Positions 33,787-44,556 are shown, numbered from the stretch's first letter. The stretch is 64,000 bases of DNA from Pseudoflavonifractor sp. An184 (GCF_002160305.1 NZ_NFKI01000011.1:1-64000), one strand, 5' to 3'. Numbers and translations: made by a program. Notes: generated by a model not told the origin, from the sequence alone.

Positions 33787-34188
33787 TCAAGTCAAATGTT
33801 TCTTTTTTGACGCCGCGCCGATCAGAAGCCCAACGGCAGAAAGGAACAGAATCGCAAGGATATCGTACCGGCCCGGCAGCGCGGCGTCGCCAGAGAGGAG
33901 ATATTCCAGCAGGGACAGGGTGAGCAGACGGCACAGCAGATATGCGGCGGAGAAGCCCAGCAGCACACACCCGGCCTGTGGGATGGACAGTCCCTCTCTG
34001 CCCAGGAAAAACGACAGGAGGAGGGTGAGCACCGGCAGGAACAGGTACTGCACCACTATGACATGGAGCATCGCCATCTGCGGGTCTCTGCAAAAAAGCC
34101 AAAACACCGCCACAGACAGCACCCATGCCGCAGCGAAAATTCGGATCAACTGATAAAAACGGCGATTTACGTCCACATCCCTCTTCAA
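33787..34188 (-). CDS. Small four-segment membrane protein
   Basis: A 133-residue protein with a basic cytoplasmic start (MKRDVDVNRRFYQLIR) and four hydrophobic segments, ending in SKKKHLT. I do not recognise the family. GGAGGTTGAAGAGGG lies before the ATG. It begins 27 bases after the chloramphenicol acetyltransferase gene in the same direction, so it is probably on the same mRNA. The lower GC of this segment matches that gene rather than the rest of the window, so the two may have been acquired together. Confidence 0.7.
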   Translation of the reverse strand: MKRDVDVNRRFYQLIRIFAAAWVLSVAVFWLFCRDPQMAMLHVIVVQYLFLPVLTLLLSFFLGREGLSIPQAGCVLLGFSAAYLLCRLLTLSLLEYLLSGDAALPGRYDILAILFLSAVGLLIGAASKKKHLT

Positions 34189-34215
34189 CCTCCTTGTTGC
34201 AGTGGGAGAGCCAGG

Positions 34216-34854
34216 CTAAAATTTTGCCAGCTCTTCCTCCACATCGGCAAAGAAGCGGCACAGGTGGAAGCCGTCCGCCGCCGCGTGGTGGATATTCAGA
34301 GACAGCGGCAGGGTAATCCTTCTCCGCCCGTCGTCCTCATATCTGCCCCAGGTGATCACCGGAGCCAGATACGTTCCCTCATCAAAGATGTGCATGTCAA
34401 AGGATTTGTAGTGGACCCAGGGCAGGCAGGACAGGTCAAAGGTGTTGGGTGGAAGCTCCCGCTGGTCAAAACCGCGGCAGCTTGCAAAACGGGCCTGATC
34501 CTCCTGAAAGCGTTCGTAAAAGACAGAGAAGTCCGGGTCGTACTCGGTGACCAGTTTCGCAAACCGGCTGTCCTCCCGGTGAAATTGGGCGTAGTACGGG
34601 GAGACCACATCCCAAATGCCGGGATTTCCCGCTGAATCCCAGCCCATGCGCAGCTCCGCCCGGCGGTTGACCGCCGTGCTGGCCACCCAGATCATGGCCG
34701 GGTAGAAGGCCAGACCTCTCCCCTTGACGGCCCGCAGAAAATCGGTTATGTCGACCTCCACCGTCAGGCTCATGACACAGCGCAGATCCCGGATAAAGTG
34801 GCGGAACACCTCCGCACGCTCCCAGGTATTCCAGTCCACTGGTGTAAAGTTCAT
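34216..34854 (-). CDS. Chloramphenicol O-acetyltransferase (CAT)
   Basis: A 212-residue enzyme of the CAT (type A) family, which inactivates chloramphenicol by acetyl transfer from acetyl-CoA in the cytoplasm. The catalytic His sits in LNIHHAAADGFHLCRFFADV (family pattern HHAxxDGxH). Other family segments are FYPAMIWVASTAVNRR and FDLSCLPWVHYKSFDMH. AGGAGG lies 8 bases before the ATG, but that site is one arm of a perfect hairpin (34863-34891), so translation is probably inducible. Activity on chloramphenicol is inferred from the family. Confidence 0.88.
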   Translation of the reverse strand: MNFTPVDWNTWERAEVFRHFIRDLRCVMSLTVEVDITDFLRAVKGRGLAFYPAMIWVASTAVNRRAELRMGWDSAGNPGIWDVVSPYYAQFHREDSRFAKLVTEYDPDFSVFYERFQEDQARFASCRGFDQRELPPNTFDLSCLPWVHYKSFDMHIFDEGTYLAPVITWGRYEDDGRRRITLPLSLNIHHAAADGFHLCRFFADVEEELAKF

Positions 34855-34862
34855 CTCATTTA

Positions 34863-34891
34863 CCTCCTAAAATTGTTTGGATTTTAGGAGG
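34863..34891 (-). promoter_or_regulatory. Hairpin sequestering the CAT ribosome-binding site
   Basis: On the minus strand, CCTCCTAAAAT (34891-34881) pairs exactly with ATTTTAGGAGG (34873-34863) around a 7-base loop. The 3' arm contains the AGGAGG of the CAT gene, and the 5' arm contains the stop codon of a nine-residue leader frame. This is the layout of the translational attenuators of inducible cat genes in Gram-positive bacteria. Confidence 0.8.
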
Positions 34892-34913
34892 CCTCCTCAA
34901 GTCCACGCTTCAC
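34884..34913 (-). CDS. Putative nine-residue CAT leader peptide
   Basis: GTG at 34913 opens a nine-codon frame (MKRGLEEAS) that ends at TAA 34886-34884, inside the 5' arm of the hairpin that masks the CAT ribosome-binding site. AAAGGCGGGAAG lies upstream as a weak ribosome-binding site. Leader peptides of nine residues overlapping such a hairpin are known from cat-86; drug-stalled ribosomes open the hairpin. The peptide sequence itself does not match the known leaders, so this rests on geometry. Confidence 0.5.
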   Translation of the reverse strand: MKRGLEEAS

Positions 34914-34993
34914 CGCGCTTCCCGCCTTTCTTCGTGATATGCCAACAGGCGGAGGAGGGATGCACTCCTCCCCCGCCCGGTTGGTTCCAACGA

Positions 34994-35212
34994 TTAAAAT
35001 TTCGCGGCCAGAGGCAGCTGGCTGATCATAAGATAGCCGGCTAAAACAAGCCGCACTATTCCAACTAAAACGAAAGAAATCACACAAAGCTCAATCAAGC
35101 GAATTTTATCCCGCAGCAGATTTCGAAACGCTTCATGTCCAAAAAGCAAATCATAAATTAACGACGGAAGAAACAGCACGCCCAGCAAAAACAGATAATC
35201 GAGTGCCCTCAT
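34994..35212 (-). CDS. Small AT-rich membrane protein upstream of CAT
   Basis: A 72-residue protein with two hydrophobic segments (LDYLFLLGVLFLPSLIYDLL and LCVISFVLVGIVRLVLAGYL) and a basic loop between them. AGGAGG precedes the ATG. The gene is distinctly AT-rich compared with the rest of the window, a sign of foreign origin. A GGCGGAGGAGGG...CTCCTCCCCCGCC hairpin follows at about 34947-34980, between it and the CAT leader. Function unknown. Confidence 0.7.
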   Translation of the reverse strand: MRALDYLFLLGVLFLPSLIYDLLFGHEAFRNLLRDKIRLIELCVISFVLVGIVRLVLAGYLMISQLPLAAKF

Positions 35213-35501
35213 AAAATACCTCCTGGGAAAGTCTCACAAAGTTTTTTGCTTCTTTTCTTTCAGGAAACCAGGGACATAACGTTCTTTTGCACCGCATTCT
35301 CTTCTTCGCTGTGAAACGCGGAATGACTGCACGTGAACGGCCCAGGCCGGCTTCTCTTGGTCTTCGGCCAATTCACATCCAGGAAACCCTGACGGTTTCC
35401 TTTCACACTATCTTTCCCTCCGAAACCTGACAGTCCTCACAGAGGCAAAACGAAGTTTTGCAGAAAGTTCTTTTGCCTACTTTTCTTCCAAGAAAAGTAG
35501 G
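35213..35501. other. Gene-free stretch with repeat fragments before malic enzyme
   Basis: 289 bases without a gene. It holds a family C repeat at 35341-35388 (GGCCCAGGCCGGCTTCTCTT, GTCTTCGGC), a GGAAACC-CTGAC-GGTTTCC hairpin near 35392, an AAAACGAAGTTTT palindrome, and a solitary H4-type hairpin of family B (CCTACTTTTCTT-CC-AAGAAAAGTAGG) at about 35473-35498 next to the malic enzyme stop. Confidence 0.6.
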
Positions 35502-36674
<1,173 letters not shown>

Positions 36675-36795
36675 AGTTTTGTCCTCACTTTTCTCTGTTC
36701 TGCGCCCAGACCTGAGCGTCGTTTCGGTTTTATTATACCGGCTTTTCCAAAAAACGCAACCGGACCGGGAAAATTTTCCGGGGCGGCCGCCTCCC

Positions 36796-36909
36796 TCACA
36801 GCTCCAGCTCCTCAGGATAGGCCCGGTCGATGAGCTGGTACCGCTCCAGCAGCTTCTGGGCCATCCGGGTCTTTCCGGTGTGGGTGGCTCCGGCCAGCAG
36901 AATCACCAT
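36796..36909 (-). pseudogene. Internally deleted P-loop kinase remnant
   Basis: Encodes 37 residues: a normal P-loop start VILLAGATHTGKTRMAQKLL, then ERYQLIDRAYPEELEL and a stop. Full-length relatives (P-loop nucleotide kinase-like proteins of Clostridia) are about 200 residues and begin in the same way, so most of the gene appears deleted in frame. GAGGAGGGAGGA precedes the ATG, so a short peptide could still be made. It follows the engB terminator. Confidence 0.55.
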
Positions 36910-36930
36910 GCTCCTCCCTCCTCTCCATAA

Positions 36931-36962
36931 AAATGCCCCGGTACCGCACAGGGAACCGGGGC
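36931..36962 (-). terminator. Terminator of engB
   Basis: On the minus strand, GCCCCGGTTCC-CTGTGCGG-TACCGGGGC followed by ATTTTTATGG, about 15 bases past the engB stop. Confidence 0.85.
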
Positions 36963-36976
36963 GCTGCAATGTCTTG

Positions 36977-37573
36977 TTAAACTTCCTTGACGCTGGCCAG
37001 GATGATGCGAAGCAGCTCCTCCTTGCCCGTCCCCTTTTCGGCCGAGAAGGGGATCAAGGGGGTGTCCTCCCCCAGCTCCAGGGTCTCCCGGATGCGCTGG
37101 AGGTTTCCTTCCACCTCGCTCTTTTTCAGCTTGTCCAGCTTGTTGGCCACCACCACCACGGGGCAGCCCGCGTCCCGGTACCACTTTGCCATGGTGCAGT
37201 CGTCCGCCGTGGGCTTGTGGCGGGCGTCCACGATCATGACCCCCAGGGTCATCTGGGACCGGTCGGCAAAGTAGCTCTCCATGAGCTTGCCCCACCGGTC
37301 CCGCTCGCCCTTGGACACCTTGGCGTAGCCGTAGCCGGGCAAGTCCACCAGATAGAAGGCCCTGTCGATATTGAAGTAGTTGATGTGGGTGGTCTTGCCG
37401 GGGGCGGCCCCCACCCGGGCCAGATTCTTCCGGTTCAGCAGCCGGTTGATGACGGAGGACTTGCCCACGTTGGAGCGGCCGGCAAAGGCCACCTGGGGCA
37501 GCTCATCCCGGATAAAGTCCTTGGGGGAGGCGGCGGAGAGGATGAACTCCGCCTTCTGTAAATTAATGGGCAT
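36977..37573 (-). CDS. engB: Ribosome biogenesis GTPase EngB (YsxC/YihA)
   Basis: An essential GTPase for assembly of the large ribosomal subunit. The 198 residues show G1 [16 protein letters not shown]2 [11 protein letters not shown]3 [15 protein letters not shown]4 [10 protein letters not shown] and G5 [10 protein letters not shown]. It starts with ATG 10 bases after lon ends and is the last gene of the tig-clpP-clpX-lon-engB run, a conserved order in Firmicutes. Confidence 0.96.
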   Translation of the reverse strand: MPINLQKAEFILSAASPKDFIRDELPQVAFAGRSNVGKSSVINRLLNRKNLARVGAAPGKTTHINYFNIDRAFYLVDLPGYGYAKVSKGERDRWGKLMESYFADRSQMTLGVMIVDARHKPTADDCTMAKWYRDAGCPVVVVANKLDKLKKSEVEGNLQRIRETLELGEDTPLIPFSAEKGTGKEELLRIILASVKEV

Positions 37574-37583
37574 GGCTCCCTCC

Positions 37584-40007
37584 TCACTGGCGCAGGCGGG
37601 CAGCCCCCCGGCTCTTGCCGCCGGGCAGGTTGTCCGCCAGGGCGCGGCTCACCTCCGCCTCCCCGCCGGGGGTGCGGATGGCCTCGGAGAGCACCTGGTC
37701 CGCCTGGTCCACCAGCACAAAGTGGAGGGCATTGCGCACCGTCTGGTCGATCTCATCCAGGTCCTTGGCGTTGTCCGCCGGGATAATGACCGTCTGGATG
37801 CCGTTGCGCAGGGCGGCCATGGTCTTCTCCCGCAGGCCGCCGATGGGCAGCACCCGGCCCCGCAGGGTCACCTCGCCGGTCATGGCGACGCCCCGCTTCA
37901 CAGGGGCCCCGGTGAGGGCGGACACCATGGCGGTGGTGATGGCGATGCCGGCGGAGGGCCCGTCCTTGGGCACGGCCCCCTCGGGGAAGTGGACGTGGAT
38001 GTCCTTCTCTTTATAGAAGTCGGCGGGGATGCCCAGCCGGTCCGCCTGGCTGCGGATGAAGCTGAGGGCCGCGTGGGCGGACTCCTTCATCACGTCCCCC
38101 AGGTTACCGGTGAGCTCCACCTTGCCGGAGCCGGGGACCACGTTGACCTCCACCTCCAGCAGCTCGCCGCCCACCGAGGTCCAGGCCAGGCCGTTGACCA
38201 CGCCCACGCGCTCCTCCAGCACCTGGCGCTCCGGGTAGTACCGGGGGGCCCCCAGGAAGTCCTTCAGATCCTTGTCGGTGACCTTCACCTGCTTCACGTC
38301 CCCGTCGGACACCAAGCGCATGGCCGCCTTCCGGCAGATGCCGGCGATCCGGCGCTCCAGCACGCGGACGCCCGACTCCCGGGTGTAGGAGACGATCATG
38401 GCCCGGATGGCCCCGTCGGACACCTTCAGCTGGCTCTTCTCCAGACCGTGGCGCTTCATCTCCTTGGGCAGCAGGTAGCGCTTGGCGATCTGCAGCTTCT
38501 CCTCGTCGGTGTAGCTGGGCAGCTCGATGACCTCCATCCGGTCCAGCAGGGGCCGGGGGATGGTGTCGGTGGTGTTGGCGGTGGTGATGAACAGCACGTC
38601 GGACAGGTCGAAGGGCACCTCCAGAAAGTTGTCCCGGAAGGTGCTGTTCTGCTCCACGTCCAGCACCTCCAGCAGGGCGGCGGCCGGGTCGCCCCGGTGG
38701 TCCCGCCCCAGCTTGTCGATCTCGTCCAGCAGGATCAGGGGGTTACAGCTCCCCGCCTGGTTGATGGCGGCGATGATCCGGCCGGGCATGGAGCCCACGT
38801 AGGTCTTCCGGTGGCCCCGGATCTCCGCCTCGTCGCTGACGCCGCCCAGGGAGATGCGGGCGAGCTTCCGGTTCATGGCCCGGGCCACCGACATGGCCAC
38901 CGAGGTCTTGCCCACGCCGGGAGGGCCGACAAGGCAAATGACTTGCCCCTTTAAGTCGGGAGCCAGCTGCTTCACAGCCAGGAACTCCAGAATGCGCTCC
39001 TTCACCTTGTCCAGGCCGAAGTGGTCGTGGTCCAGGGCCTTCCGGGCAGCCTCCACGCTCACCCGCTCGCGGGTCTTTTTGCCCCAGGGGAGCTCCAGGC
39101 ACACGTCCAGATAGCTGCGCAGCACGGTGGCCTCGGAGGAGCCGAAGGGCTGCTTGGCCAGCCGGCCCAGCTCCTTCTCCAGCTTCTCCCGCACCTCGTC
39201 GGGGAGCTTGGCCTCGGCGATCTTCTTGCGGTAGTCCCCGATCTCCGAGTCGCCGCCGCCCTCGCCCTCGCCCAGCTCGGCCTGGATGGCCTTCATCTGC
39301 TCCCGCAGGTAGTAGTCCCGCTGGTTGTCCGCCATCTGCTCCCGGGCCCGGTTCTGGATCTCCATGTCCAGCCCCAGGATCTCCACCTCCCGGGTGAGCA
39401 GGCGGTAGAGCCGCTCCAGGCGGCGCACCGGACGCAGCTCCTCCAGGATGGCCTGCTTGTCGCTGTTGCGCATGGCGATGTTCTGGGCGATAAAGTCGGC
39501 GATATACCCCGGGTCCTCGCTGGCCAGCACGTTGATAAGCAGGTCGGGGGCCGTTTTGGGAGCCAGCTCGGTGTACTGGCGGAACATCTCATAGGTGGAG
39601 CGGATCAGGGCCTCGGTCTTGGCGGAGTTCTGCCCCGCCTTCTCCTCCTGGATGGGCTGCACCTCCGCCTCCAGGAAGGGAGCGGAGCGCAGCAGCCGCT
39701 TCAGGCTGCCCCGGGCGCCCCCCTCCACCATCACCCGCACGTTGTCGCCGGGGGTGCGGAGGATCTGGCGCACGTTGGAGACGGTGCCGACGGTGTAAAG
39801 GTCTTTTGCTTCCGGGTATTCCACCCCGATGTCCTTCTGCCCCACCAGGAACACCGGATCGCCGGAGGCCATGGCCTCCTCCAGCGCCTTGATGGAGATC
39901 TCCCGGGACACGTCGAAGTGGATGAGCACATTGGGGAACACGGTCAGCCCCCGCAGGGCAATGACCGGCATCTTGACGGTCTCTTCCATCGTCCATTCTT
40001 TCTTCAT
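37584..40007 (-). CDS. lon: ATP-dependent protease Lon
   Basis: A cytoplasmic AAA+ protease for damaged and regulatory proteins. The 807 residues contain the N-terminal Lon domain ([20 protein letters not shown]), Walker [14 protein letters not shown], Walker [13 protein letters not shown], and the Ser-Lys protease domain with [15 protein letters not shown] (catalytic Ser) and [20 protein letters not shown] followed by the catalytic Lys in [10 protein letters not shown]. The ATG at 40007 has AGAGAGGAAG upstream. It is the usual Firmicute LonA length. Confidence 0.96.
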   Translation of the reverse strand: MKKEWTMEETVKMPVIALRGLTVFPNVLIHFDVSREISIKALEEAMASGDPVFLVGQKDIGVEYPEAKDLYTVGTVSNVRQILRTPGDNVRVMVEGGARGSLKRLLRSAPFLEAEVQPIQEEKAGQNSAKTEALIRSTYEMFRQYTELAPKTAPDLLINVLASEDPGYIADFIAQNIAMRNSDKQAILEELRPVRRLERLYRLLTREVEILGLDMEIQNRAREQMADNQRDYYLREQMKAIQAELGEGEGGGDSEIGDYRKKIAEAKLPDEVREKLEKELGRLAKQPFGSSEATVLRSYLDVCLELPWGKKTRERVSVEAARKALDHDHFGLDKVKERILEFLAVKQLAPDLKGQVICLVGPPGVGKTSVAMSVARAMNRKLARISLGGVSDEAEIRGHRKTYVGSMPGRIIAAINQAGSCNPLILLDEIDKLGRDHRGDPAAALLEVLDVEQNSTFRDNFLEVPFDLSDVLFITTANTTDTIPRPLLDRMEVIELPSYTDEEKLQIAKRYLLPKEMKRHGLEKSQLKVSDGAIRAMIVSYTRESGVRVLERRIAGICRKAAMRLVSDGDVKQVKVTDKDLKDFLGAPRYYPERQVLEERVGVVNGLAWTSVGGELLEVEVNVVPGSGKVELTGNLGDVMKESAHAALSFIRSQADRLGIPADFYKEKDIHVHFPEGAVPKDGPSAGIAITTAMVSALTGAPVKRGVAMTGEVTLRGRVLPIGGLREKTMAALRNGIQTVIIPADNAKDLDEIDQTVRNALHFVLVDQADQVLSEAIRTPGGEAEVSRALADNLPGGKSRGAARLRQ

Positions 40008-40079
40008 GGTTCTCACTTCCTCTCTGGGATCTGAACACAGGCGGCCGGGTGAGTCCCCCTCCCCCGCCGCTCAAGTTTG

Positions 40080-40125
40080 AAAAAACAGCCCCGGCCCGCC
40101 GTTTGGAGGGACCGCGGGGCTGTTC
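40080..40125 (-). terminator. Terminator between clpX and lon
   Basis: On the minus strand, AACAGCCCCGCGG...CCGGGGCTGTT followed by TTTTTC, about 25 bases after the clpX stop. It would uncouple lon from the clp genes at least in part. Confidence 0.85.
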
Positions 40126-40148
40126 AGTTTCAAATTGATTTGCGGGCC

Positions 40149-41465
40149 TCAGCCCACGTTGGTGCCGGGCATTCCGCCCCGCTCCGGCCGCAGGGCGGCC
40201 TTGCCCAGGGGCAGGCGGGCCTGCCGCTCCGGGTCCCGGATGATCTCCGGCTGGGCCCCCTCGGTCACACAGGGGGCGGTGATGGTCACCTTGGCGATGG
40301 TGGGATCGGAGGGCACGTCGTACATGATCTTGTTCATGACCTCCTCCAGAATGGCCCGCAGGCCCCGGGCGCCGATGCCCCGGTCCACCGCCCGGCCGGC
40401 CACCGCCTCCAGGGCGTCCTGGGTGAACTCCAGGTCCACGTCGTCGTACTCCAGCAGCTTCTGGTACTGCTTCACCAGGGCGTTCTTGGGCTCGGTGAGG
40501 ATCTGCACCATCTGCTTCCGGTCCAGGGACTGGAGGGTGGTGATGACGGGCAGGCGGCCCACCAGCTCGGGAATGATGCCGAACTTCAGCAGGTCCTGGG
40601 GCTGGATCTCCTTCAAAAGCTCACCCACGTTGCGCTCCTTCTTGCTCTGGATCTCCGCTCCGAAGCCCATGGAGCGCTTGTCCAGGCGGCCCTCGATGAT
40701 CTTGTCGATGCCCTCGAAGGCGCCGCCGCAGATGAACAGGATGTTCTTGGTGTCGATCTGGATGAACTCCTGGTGGGGATGCTTCCGGCCGCCCTGGGGC
40801 GGCACGTTGGCCACGGTGCCCTCCAGAATCTTCAGCAGGGCCTGCTGCACGCCCTCGCCGGACACGTCCCGGGTGATGGAGGTGTTCTCGCTCTTCCGGG
40901 CGATCTTATCCATCTCGTCGATATAGATGATGCCCCGCTCGGCCAGCTCGATGTCGTAGTCGGCAGCCTGGACCAGACGCAGGAGGATGTTCTCCACGTC
41001 GTCGCCCACATAGCCCGCCTCGGTGAGGGTGGTGGCGTCGGCGATGGCGAAGGGCACCTTCAGCACCCGGGCCAGAGTCTGGGCGAACAGGGTCTTGCCG
41101 CAGCCGGTGGGGCCCATGAGCAGGATGTTGCTCTTCTGGAGCTCCACGTCGTCGCCGCCGCCGAAGTAGATGCGCTTGTAGTGGTTATATACCGCCACCG
41201 ACAGGGCCACCTTGGCAGCCTCCTGGCCGATGATATACTGGTCCAGCACCTGGTGGATCTCCCGGGGGGTGGGGATGGCGTCGGGAATCTCCCCGGCGGC
41301 GGAGTCCTGGATCAGGTCGCTCTCGTCCTCCAGGATGCTCATGCACAGCTGGACGCACTCGTTGCAGATATAGGCGCCGGGGCCGGCGATGAGCCGGCGG
41401 ACCTGATCCTGGTGCTTGCCGCAGAAGGAACAGCGGATGGCGCGCTTTTCGTCGTTTTTTGCCAT
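40149..41465 (-). CDS. clpX: ATP-dependent Clp protease ATPase subunit ClpX
   Basis: The AAA+ unfoldase that feeds proteins to ClpP. The 438 residues start with a C4 zinc finger ([15 protein letters not shown] ... [10 protein letters not shown]), then Walker [16 protein letters not shown], Walker [15 protein letters not shown], the pore loop [11 protein letters not shown], and the ClpP-contacting IGF-type loop region near KSMGFGAEI. It is full length. It follows clpP by 63 bases, the standard arrangement. Confidence 0.97.
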   Translation of the reverse strand: MAKNDEKRAIRCSFCGKHQDQVRRLIAGPGAYICNECVQLCMSILEDESDLIQDSAAGEIPDAIPTPREIHQVLDQYIIGQEAAKVALSVAVYNHYKRIYFGGGDDVELQKSNILLMGPTGCGKTLFAQTLARVLKVPFAIADATTLTEAGYVGDDVENILLRLVQAADYDIELAERGIIYIDEMDKIARKSENTSITRDVSGEGVQQALLKILEGTVANVPPQGGRKHPHQEFIQIDTKNILFICGGAFEGIDKIIEGRLDKRSMGFGAEIQSKKERNVGELLKEIQPQDLLKFGIIPELVGRLPVITTLQSLDRKQMVQILTEPKNALVKQYQKLLEYDDVDLEFTQDALEAVAGRAVDRGIGARGLRAILEEVMNKIMYDVPSDPTIAKVTITAPCVTEGAQPEIIRDPERQARLPLGKAALRPERGGMPGTNVG

Positions 41466-41528
41466 GAATCTCTTACCTCATAGTTTCCGCGGTGGGAGAG
41501 GGCGGAATGTCCCGCGCGCCCCTCCAAT

Positions 41529-42110
41529 TCACCGTTTCTCGATGACCTTGTCGATCAGGCCGTACTCCAGGGCCTCCTGGGCGGTCATGAAGTTGTCCCG
41601 CTCGCAGTCGGCGGTGACCTGCTCCACGCTCTTGCCGGTGTTCTCGGCCAGGATGCGGTTCATCCGGCTCTTGACCACCTCCAGGCGCTTCAGGTGGAGG
41701 GCCATGTCGGTGATCTGCCCCTGAGTGCCGGCGGAGGGCTGGTGGATCATGATTTCCGCGTTGGGCAGGGCCAGACGCTTGCCCTTGGTGCCGGCGGCCA
41801 GGAGGAAGGCCCCCATGCTGGCGGCCAGGCCGATGCAGATGGTGGACACGTCGCACTTCACATATTGCATGGTGTCGTAGATGGCCATGCCGGCGGTGAC
41901 AGACCCGCCGGGGCTGTTGATGTAAAACTGGATCTCCTTGTCCGGGTCCTGGCTCTCCAGGTACAGCAGCTGGGCCACCACCAGGGAGGCGGTGGTGTCG
42001 TTGACCTCCTCAGACAGGAAGATGATGCGGTCGTTGAGCAGACGGGAGAAGATGTCGTAGGACCGCTCTCCCCGGTTGGTCTGCTCTACTACATAGGGAA
42101 CTAAGCTCAT
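41529..42110 (-). CDS. clpP: ATP-dependent Clp protease proteolytic subunit ClpP
   Basis: A serine protease that forms the 14-mer degradation chamber. The 193 residues begin [20 protein letters not shown] and contain [16 protein letters not shown] (oxyanion region), the catalytic Ser in [16 protein letters not shown], the catalytic His in [11 protein letters not shown], and the Asp in the [15 protein letters not shown] segment. AGGAGTA precedes the ATG. It lies between tig and clpX. Confidence 0.97.
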   Translation of the reverse strand: MSLVPYVVEQTNRGERSYDIFSRLLNDRIIFLSEEVNDTTASLVVAQLLYLESQDPDKEIQFYINSPGGSVTAGMAIYDTMQYVKCDVSTICIGLAASMGAFLLAAGTKGKRLALPNAEIMIHQPSAGTQGQITDMALHLKRLEVVKSRMNRILAENTGKSVEQVTADCERDNFMTAQEALEYGLIDKVIEKR

Positions 42111-42220
42111 AGATAATACTCCTTTTTAGACGGTGATACAAAAGTATGCCCGCCGGACCGGAACATGATTCCATGTTTCAGGGAAATGGGAGCTTTTTTC
42201 TCCGCTCCCTGGATGTGAAT

Positions 42221-42250
42221 CCACCCGGGGCGGCCTGAGCCGCCCCGGGT
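42221..42250 (-). terminator. Hairpin after tig
   Basis: CCCGGGGCGGC-CTGA-GCCGCCCCGGG, an 11-bp perfect stem 15 bases past the tig stop. No T-run follows on the minus strand, so it may protect the tig mRNA end or reduce transcription into clpP. Confidence 0.6.
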
Positions 42251-42264
42251 CGACTGTCTCTCTC

Positions 42265-43704
42265 TTACTCCGCCTTGGGCTCCTCAGCGCTCTCCTCGGT
42301 CTTCTTCTTCCGGGTGCGCTTGGGCTTCTCCTCGGCGGGCTGCTCCTCGCCGGCGGCCTCCTCGGTCTTCTTCTTGCGAGTGGTCTTCTTGGGCTTCTCC
42401 TCGGCGGCGGCCTCCTCCTTCTTGGGGGCCTCGCCCACCTTGGCCTCGTCCACCACCAGCTTGGAGGCCTTCTGGAGCAGCAGGTCCTGCTTCAGGGCGT
42501 CCACGGAGACGGCGGCCTTCACCTGGTCGGGGGTGAGCTTGTACTGCTCCGCCAGCTTGCCGACCTCGGCCTCGCACTCCTCCTCGGTGACCTCCATGTT
42601 CTCGGCGGCGGCCACGGCCTCCAGAGCCAGCTGGGTCTTCACCTGGCGCAGGGCGGAGGGCTTGGCGGAGGTGCGGAGCATCTCGGGGGTCATGCCCATC
42701 ATCTTCAGATAGTCGTCCATGGACATGCCCTGGCCGGACATGCGCATGGCGTACTCGTCCATGATCTTGTCCAGCTGGGTCTCCACCATGCCGTCGGGGA
42801 TGTCGGCCTCCAGGTTGTCGATGAGCTGATCCAGCACGGCGCTCTCAAAGTCGTTCTGGGCCTCGGCGGTGCGGCGCTGCTGCAGCTTCTCGCCCAGGTC
42901 CTTCTTGAAGTCGGCCAGAGTCTCAAACTCGGACACGTCCTTGGCAAACTCGTCGTCCACCTCAGGGGCCTGGGGCTCCTTGACCTCCTTCACCTTTACC
43001 TTGAAGACCACGCTCTTGCCGGCCAGGTCGGGCACATAGTCCTCGGGGAAGGTGATGTCCAGATCCTTCTCGTCGCCGGCCTTCAGGCCGATGAGCTGAT
43101 CCTCGAAGCCGGGGACGAAGGAGCCGGAGCCGATCTCCAGGCTGTAATCCTCCCCCTTGCCGCCCTCGAAGGGCTTGCCGTCGTCAAAGCCCTCGAAGTC
43201 GATGACGGCGGTGTCGCCCATGTGGGCCTCCCGGTCCACGGACACCAGGCGGGTGGCCCGGCGGATATAGGGCTGCAGCTCATTCTCAATGTCCTCGTCG
43301 GTGACGTTCACCTCGGCCTTGGGGGCGGTGAGGCCCTTGTAGGCCTTCAGGGTGACCTCGGGGCGGACGGAGACCAGGGCGGTGAAGATGAGGCCCTTCT
43401 CCTTGTTGACCTCCACGATGTCCATGACCGGGTGGCCCATGTCCTCCAGGTTCTGCTCCTTCACGGCGGCCTCATAGGCGGCGGGATAGACGTCGTTGAT
43501 GGCCTCTTCATAGAACACGGCGGTGCCGTACATGCCCTCGATGATCTTGCGGGGGGCCTTGCCCTTCCGGAAGCCGGGGACGGCGATGTTCTTGCGGGCC
43601 TTCAGATATGCCTTTTGAACCGCGGCCTCAAACGCATCCGGCTCTACCTGGATGGTCAGCTCCACGGTGCTGTTTTCTTTTTTCTCTACGTTGGTGACCT
43701 TCAT
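42265..43704 (-). CDS. tig: Trigger factor with charged C-terminal repeats
   Basis: A ribosome-bound chaperone and peptidyl-prolyl isomerase. The 479 residues contain the ribosome-binding loop motif GFRKGKAPRKIIEGMYG, the FKBP-type PPIase domain (MGDTAVIDFEGFDDGKPFEG), and the helical C-terminal chaperone domain. The last 60 residues are an extension with two copies of a KPK(K/R)T(T)RKKKTEE block separated by Glu/Ala-rich runs, which is not part of the core family. AGGAGG precedes the ATG at 43704. It is upstream of clpP. Confidence 0.96.
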   Translation of the reverse strand: MKVTNVEKKENSTVELTIQVEPDAFEAAVQKAYLKARKNIAVPGFRKGKAPRKIIEGMYGTAVFYEEAINDVYPAAYEAAVKEQNLEDMGHPVMDIVEVNKEKGLIFTALVSVRPEVTLKAYKGLTAPKAEVNVTDEDIENELQPYIRRATRLVSVDREAHMGDTAVIDFEGFDDGKPFEGGKGEDYSLEIGSGSFVPGFEDQLIGLKAGDEKDLDITFPEDYVPDLAGKSVVFKVKVKEVKEPQAPEVDDEFAKDVSEFETLADFKKDLGEKLQQRRTAEAQNDFESAVLDQLIDNLEADIPDGMVETQLDKIMDEYAMRMSGQGMSMDDYLKMMGMTPEMLRTSAKPSALRQVKTQLALEAVAAAENMEVTEEECEAEVGKLAEQYKLTPDQVKAAVSVDALKQDLLLQKASKLVVDEAKVGEAPKKEEAAAEEKPKKTTRKKKTEEAAGEEQPAEEKPKRTRKKKTEESAEEPKAE

Positions 43705-43841
43705 GAATTCTTCCTCCTGTGGGCGCGAGGCGGCGTTCCTCAAGCGCTCAGCCGCCGCGCCGTATACTTTCGAGACGATATTTTACCAGATACAGGCCGG
43801 TTTGACCAGCCCAAATTTCGTTTTTTCCCAGGAATTTTTCG

Positions 43842-44531
43842 CTAATCCAGGATTTTTTTCGGCTGGAAGCCGATATAGTCGGCCGCCACCAGGTGGTACT
43901 CCACCGTCCCCAGCCTCCCGGAGAAGGCCAGGCGGTGGCTTCCCCCGTGGAGATGGCCGTAGTAGCACCGGCTCACCCGGTACCGCTCCAGCAGGTCCAG
44001 GATCTCCTGGCAGCGGTACCCCTGGTACAGGGGCGGGTAGTGGAGAAAGCAGAACTTCTCCCGCTCCCCCGCCGCCTTCAGGGACGCCTCCAGGCGTAAA
44101 AGCTCCCGGTTGAAGATTTTCGTGCTGTGTTCGCCCCGCTCCTCCTCATAGAACCAGCCCCGGGTCCCGCACAGGGCCACTTCGCCGTACAGGCGGCAGT
44201 TGTTGTGCAGAATTTCCAGGGTGCTGAACCCGTTTTCGGCAAAGAATCGTTCCATCTTGGCCCCGGTGGTCCACCAGTAGTCGTGGTTTCCTTTCAGCAG
44301 GATCTTCCGCCCGCCGGGCAGAGCGTCCAGAAAGGCAAAGTCCTCTCTTGCCTGCTCCAGGCTCATGCCCCAGGACAGATCTCCGCACAGGACCACCGTG
44401 TCCTCCGGGCCGATCTGGGAAAAGCCCTCCCTGAGCTTCTCCACATAACCGGCCCACCCCCCGCCGAAAATGTCCATGGGCTTGTCCGCCCCCAGGGACA
44501 GATGGGTATCTCCGATGGCGTATAGGGACAT
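43842..44531 (-). CDS. Calcineurin-like metallophosphoesterase
   Basis: A 229-residue cytoplasmic phosphoesterase with all five family motifs in order: IGDTHLS, LCGDLSWG, KGNHDYWW, FLHYPPLYQG and YYGHLHGGS. The two-metal site is therefore intact. The substrate is unknown. AAAGGAG precedes the ATG at 44531; a 30-codon upstream extension is rejected as it overlaps thrC in a different frame. It ends about 138 bases before the tig start in the same direction. Confidence 0.9.
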   Translation of the reverse strand: MSLYAIGDTHLSLGADKPMDIFGGGWAGYVEKLREGFSQIGPEDTVVLCGDLSWGMSLEQAREDFAFLDALPGGRKILLKGNHDYWWTTGAKMERFFAENGFSTLEILHNNCRLYGEVALCGTRGWFYEEERGEHSTKIFNRELLRLEASLKAAGEREKFCFLHYPPLYQGYRCQEILDLLERYRVSRCYYGHLHGGSHRLAFSGRLGTVEYHLVAADYIGFQPKKILD

Positions 44532-44556
44532 AGATGCAGCTCCTTTAGCGGTTGTC

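Noticed and set aside
37380-38954. Long open frame antisense to engB and lon
   Set aside because: Same shadow effect. The translation is repetitive (His/Gly/Val/Gln-rich) and lies entirely opposite two well-identified genes.
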